A model generated the notes under the pieces. It saw nothing but the letters and a program-made list of their open reading frames with translations. It did no database searches and had not been told where the DNA came from. A stretch of 53,322 nucleotides of DNA from a bacterium (GTDB lineage: Bacteria > SM23-31 > JAUVVT01), in assembly GCA_030616165.1 (NCBI GenBank), contig JAUWXV010000002.1:1-53322 (forward strand), in the 5' to 3' direction. The stretch's first letter is position 1. Each line of letters starts with the position of its first letter. Shown here piece after piece: positions 53,071 to 53,322 of the stretch. A program made the position numbers and the translations under genes.

Positions 53071-53322
53071 CTAAAATGAAGCTCCAATAGAGATTCTGTT
53101 TACCGCATCAAAGACTCCCAAGTCACTATAGGAATAATCAATCTTTATGCCAAATCCTCCTTCAACGGCGTATTTAATACCAACTCCTGCAGATAGTCCC
53201 TCCTCATCGTAATTATATTTATAACCAGCACGAAGTGCTATCATATCCATATACCAGTATTCTCCTCCAATATGAATTCTCTCTGTGTAATCACGTGGAT
53301 GCACAGCATCAACTGCCAATAC
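53071..53322 (-). CDS. PorV/PorQ-family outer-membrane protein, 5' part outside window
   Basis: Only the last 83 or so codons are present; the frame is open to the window edge. Beta-barrel strands with aromatic belts are visible: RIHIGGEYWYMDMIALRAGYKYN, LSAGVGIKYAV and FGIKIDYSYSDLGVFDAVNRISIGASF. The final strand and terminal Phe are as in the C-termini of PorV/PorQ (UPF0164-like) proteins, which in T9SS organisms shuttle or anchor sorting-domain cargo at the outer membrane. This fits the T9SS cargo protein at 44337-45422. Family call is good but based on the C-terminus only. Confidence 0.78.
   Translation of the reverse strand, partial: VLAVDAVHPRDYTERIHIGGEYWYMDMIALRAGYKYNYDEEGLSAGVGIKYAVEGGFGIKIDYSYSDLGVFDAVNRISIGASF

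Noticed and set aside
1-53322. Defence islands, CRISPR arrays, prophage or transposase genes
   Set aside because: No direct-repeat/spacer pattern, integrase, transposase or toxin-antitoxin pair was seen. The nuclease-helicase block has repair-type rather than defence-type partners.
1-53322. tRNA, rRNA or riboswitch genes in the gene-free stretches
   Set aside because: The spacers are AT-rich with simple palindromes. No cloverleaf, GTTCRANNC-type T-loop or known riboswitch core was found by eye.

Overview
The window is AT-rich (roughly 30% GC by eye over most genes). It looks like chromosome from a Gram-negative bacterium of the FCB (Fibrobacteres-Chlorobi-Bacteroidetes) supergroup, but probably not a classical Bacteroidota. 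The evidence is a type IX secretion (T9SS) C-terminal sorting domain (44337-45422), the end of a PorV/PorQ-like outer-membrane protein (53071-53322), a TolC/MFP/permease set and a DUF6029-like barrel. Most genes have clear GGAGG-type ribosome binding sites, which Bacteroidota usually lack. Candidate lineages are Marinimicrobia, KSB1, Calditrichota or Cloacimonadota; I cannot choose among them. No tRNA, rRNA, CRISPR array, integrase or transposase was recognised.

Layout. (1) 1-3159, minus strand: the 5' two thirds or so of a GHMP-type sugar kinase and a secreted M1-like metallopeptidase with an altered GAMEN site. (2) 3340-9357, plus strand: a MacAB-TolC-like export operon of two paralogous membrane-fusion proteins, an FtsX/MacB permease without its own ATPase, and a TolC-like channel, closed by a bidirectional terminator. 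(3) 9839-50821: about 41 kb entirely on the minus strand. Read 5' to 3' on that strand (right to left) it holds: a GH116 glycosidase; a TlpA-like thioredoxin, outer-membrane barrel, Omp28-like T9SS cargo and a small secreted protein; serine biosynthesis (SerA plus a class V aminotransferase); glycogen synthase; glucose-6-phosphate isomerase; a DNA-end-processing block (DUF457 membrane protein, two tandem UvrD-type helicase-nucleases resembling AdnAB, and a YhaO/YhaN-like SbcD/SbcC pair); a sugar cluster (mutarotase, divergent HAD protein, AgaS-like isomerase, PPi-type phosphofructokinase, beta-phosphoglucomutase-like HAD, amidohydrolase, YjbQ, GH36-like alpha-galactosidase); a PH-domain protein, an APC permease with RidA; and a very large spermidine-synthase-like/TPR fusion. 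(4) 51299-52603, plus strand: a Tat-exported Gfo/Idh/MocA oxidoreductase divergent from the GH116 gene. (5) The C-terminal end of a PorV-like protein at the right edge.

How it works together. The window mixes central carbohydrate metabolism (Pgi, GlgA, PPi-PFK) with uptake and processing of external sugars (GH36, GH116, mutarotase, Gfo/Idh, AgaS). The GH116 and Gfo/Idh genes are far more GC-rich than everything else and were probably acquired separately. The DNA-repair block is compact, with an 11-base overlap, an 18-base gap and a hairpin over the yhaN-like ribosome site, which suggests a coupled complex.

A second layer is a dense set of dispersed intergenic palindromes of at least five families, with cores CCCGAGTACTCGGG, GGACAGACA/TGTCTGTCC, CTTTCTTT/AAAGAAAG, a GTCATTRCGAG element and a CTTGTCCGCC element. 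Some run into gene ends: one supplies the stop codon of a helicase gene, and others create false upstream starts. Several start codons here were chosen downstream of the longest reading frame on the basis of Shine-Dalgarno sites.
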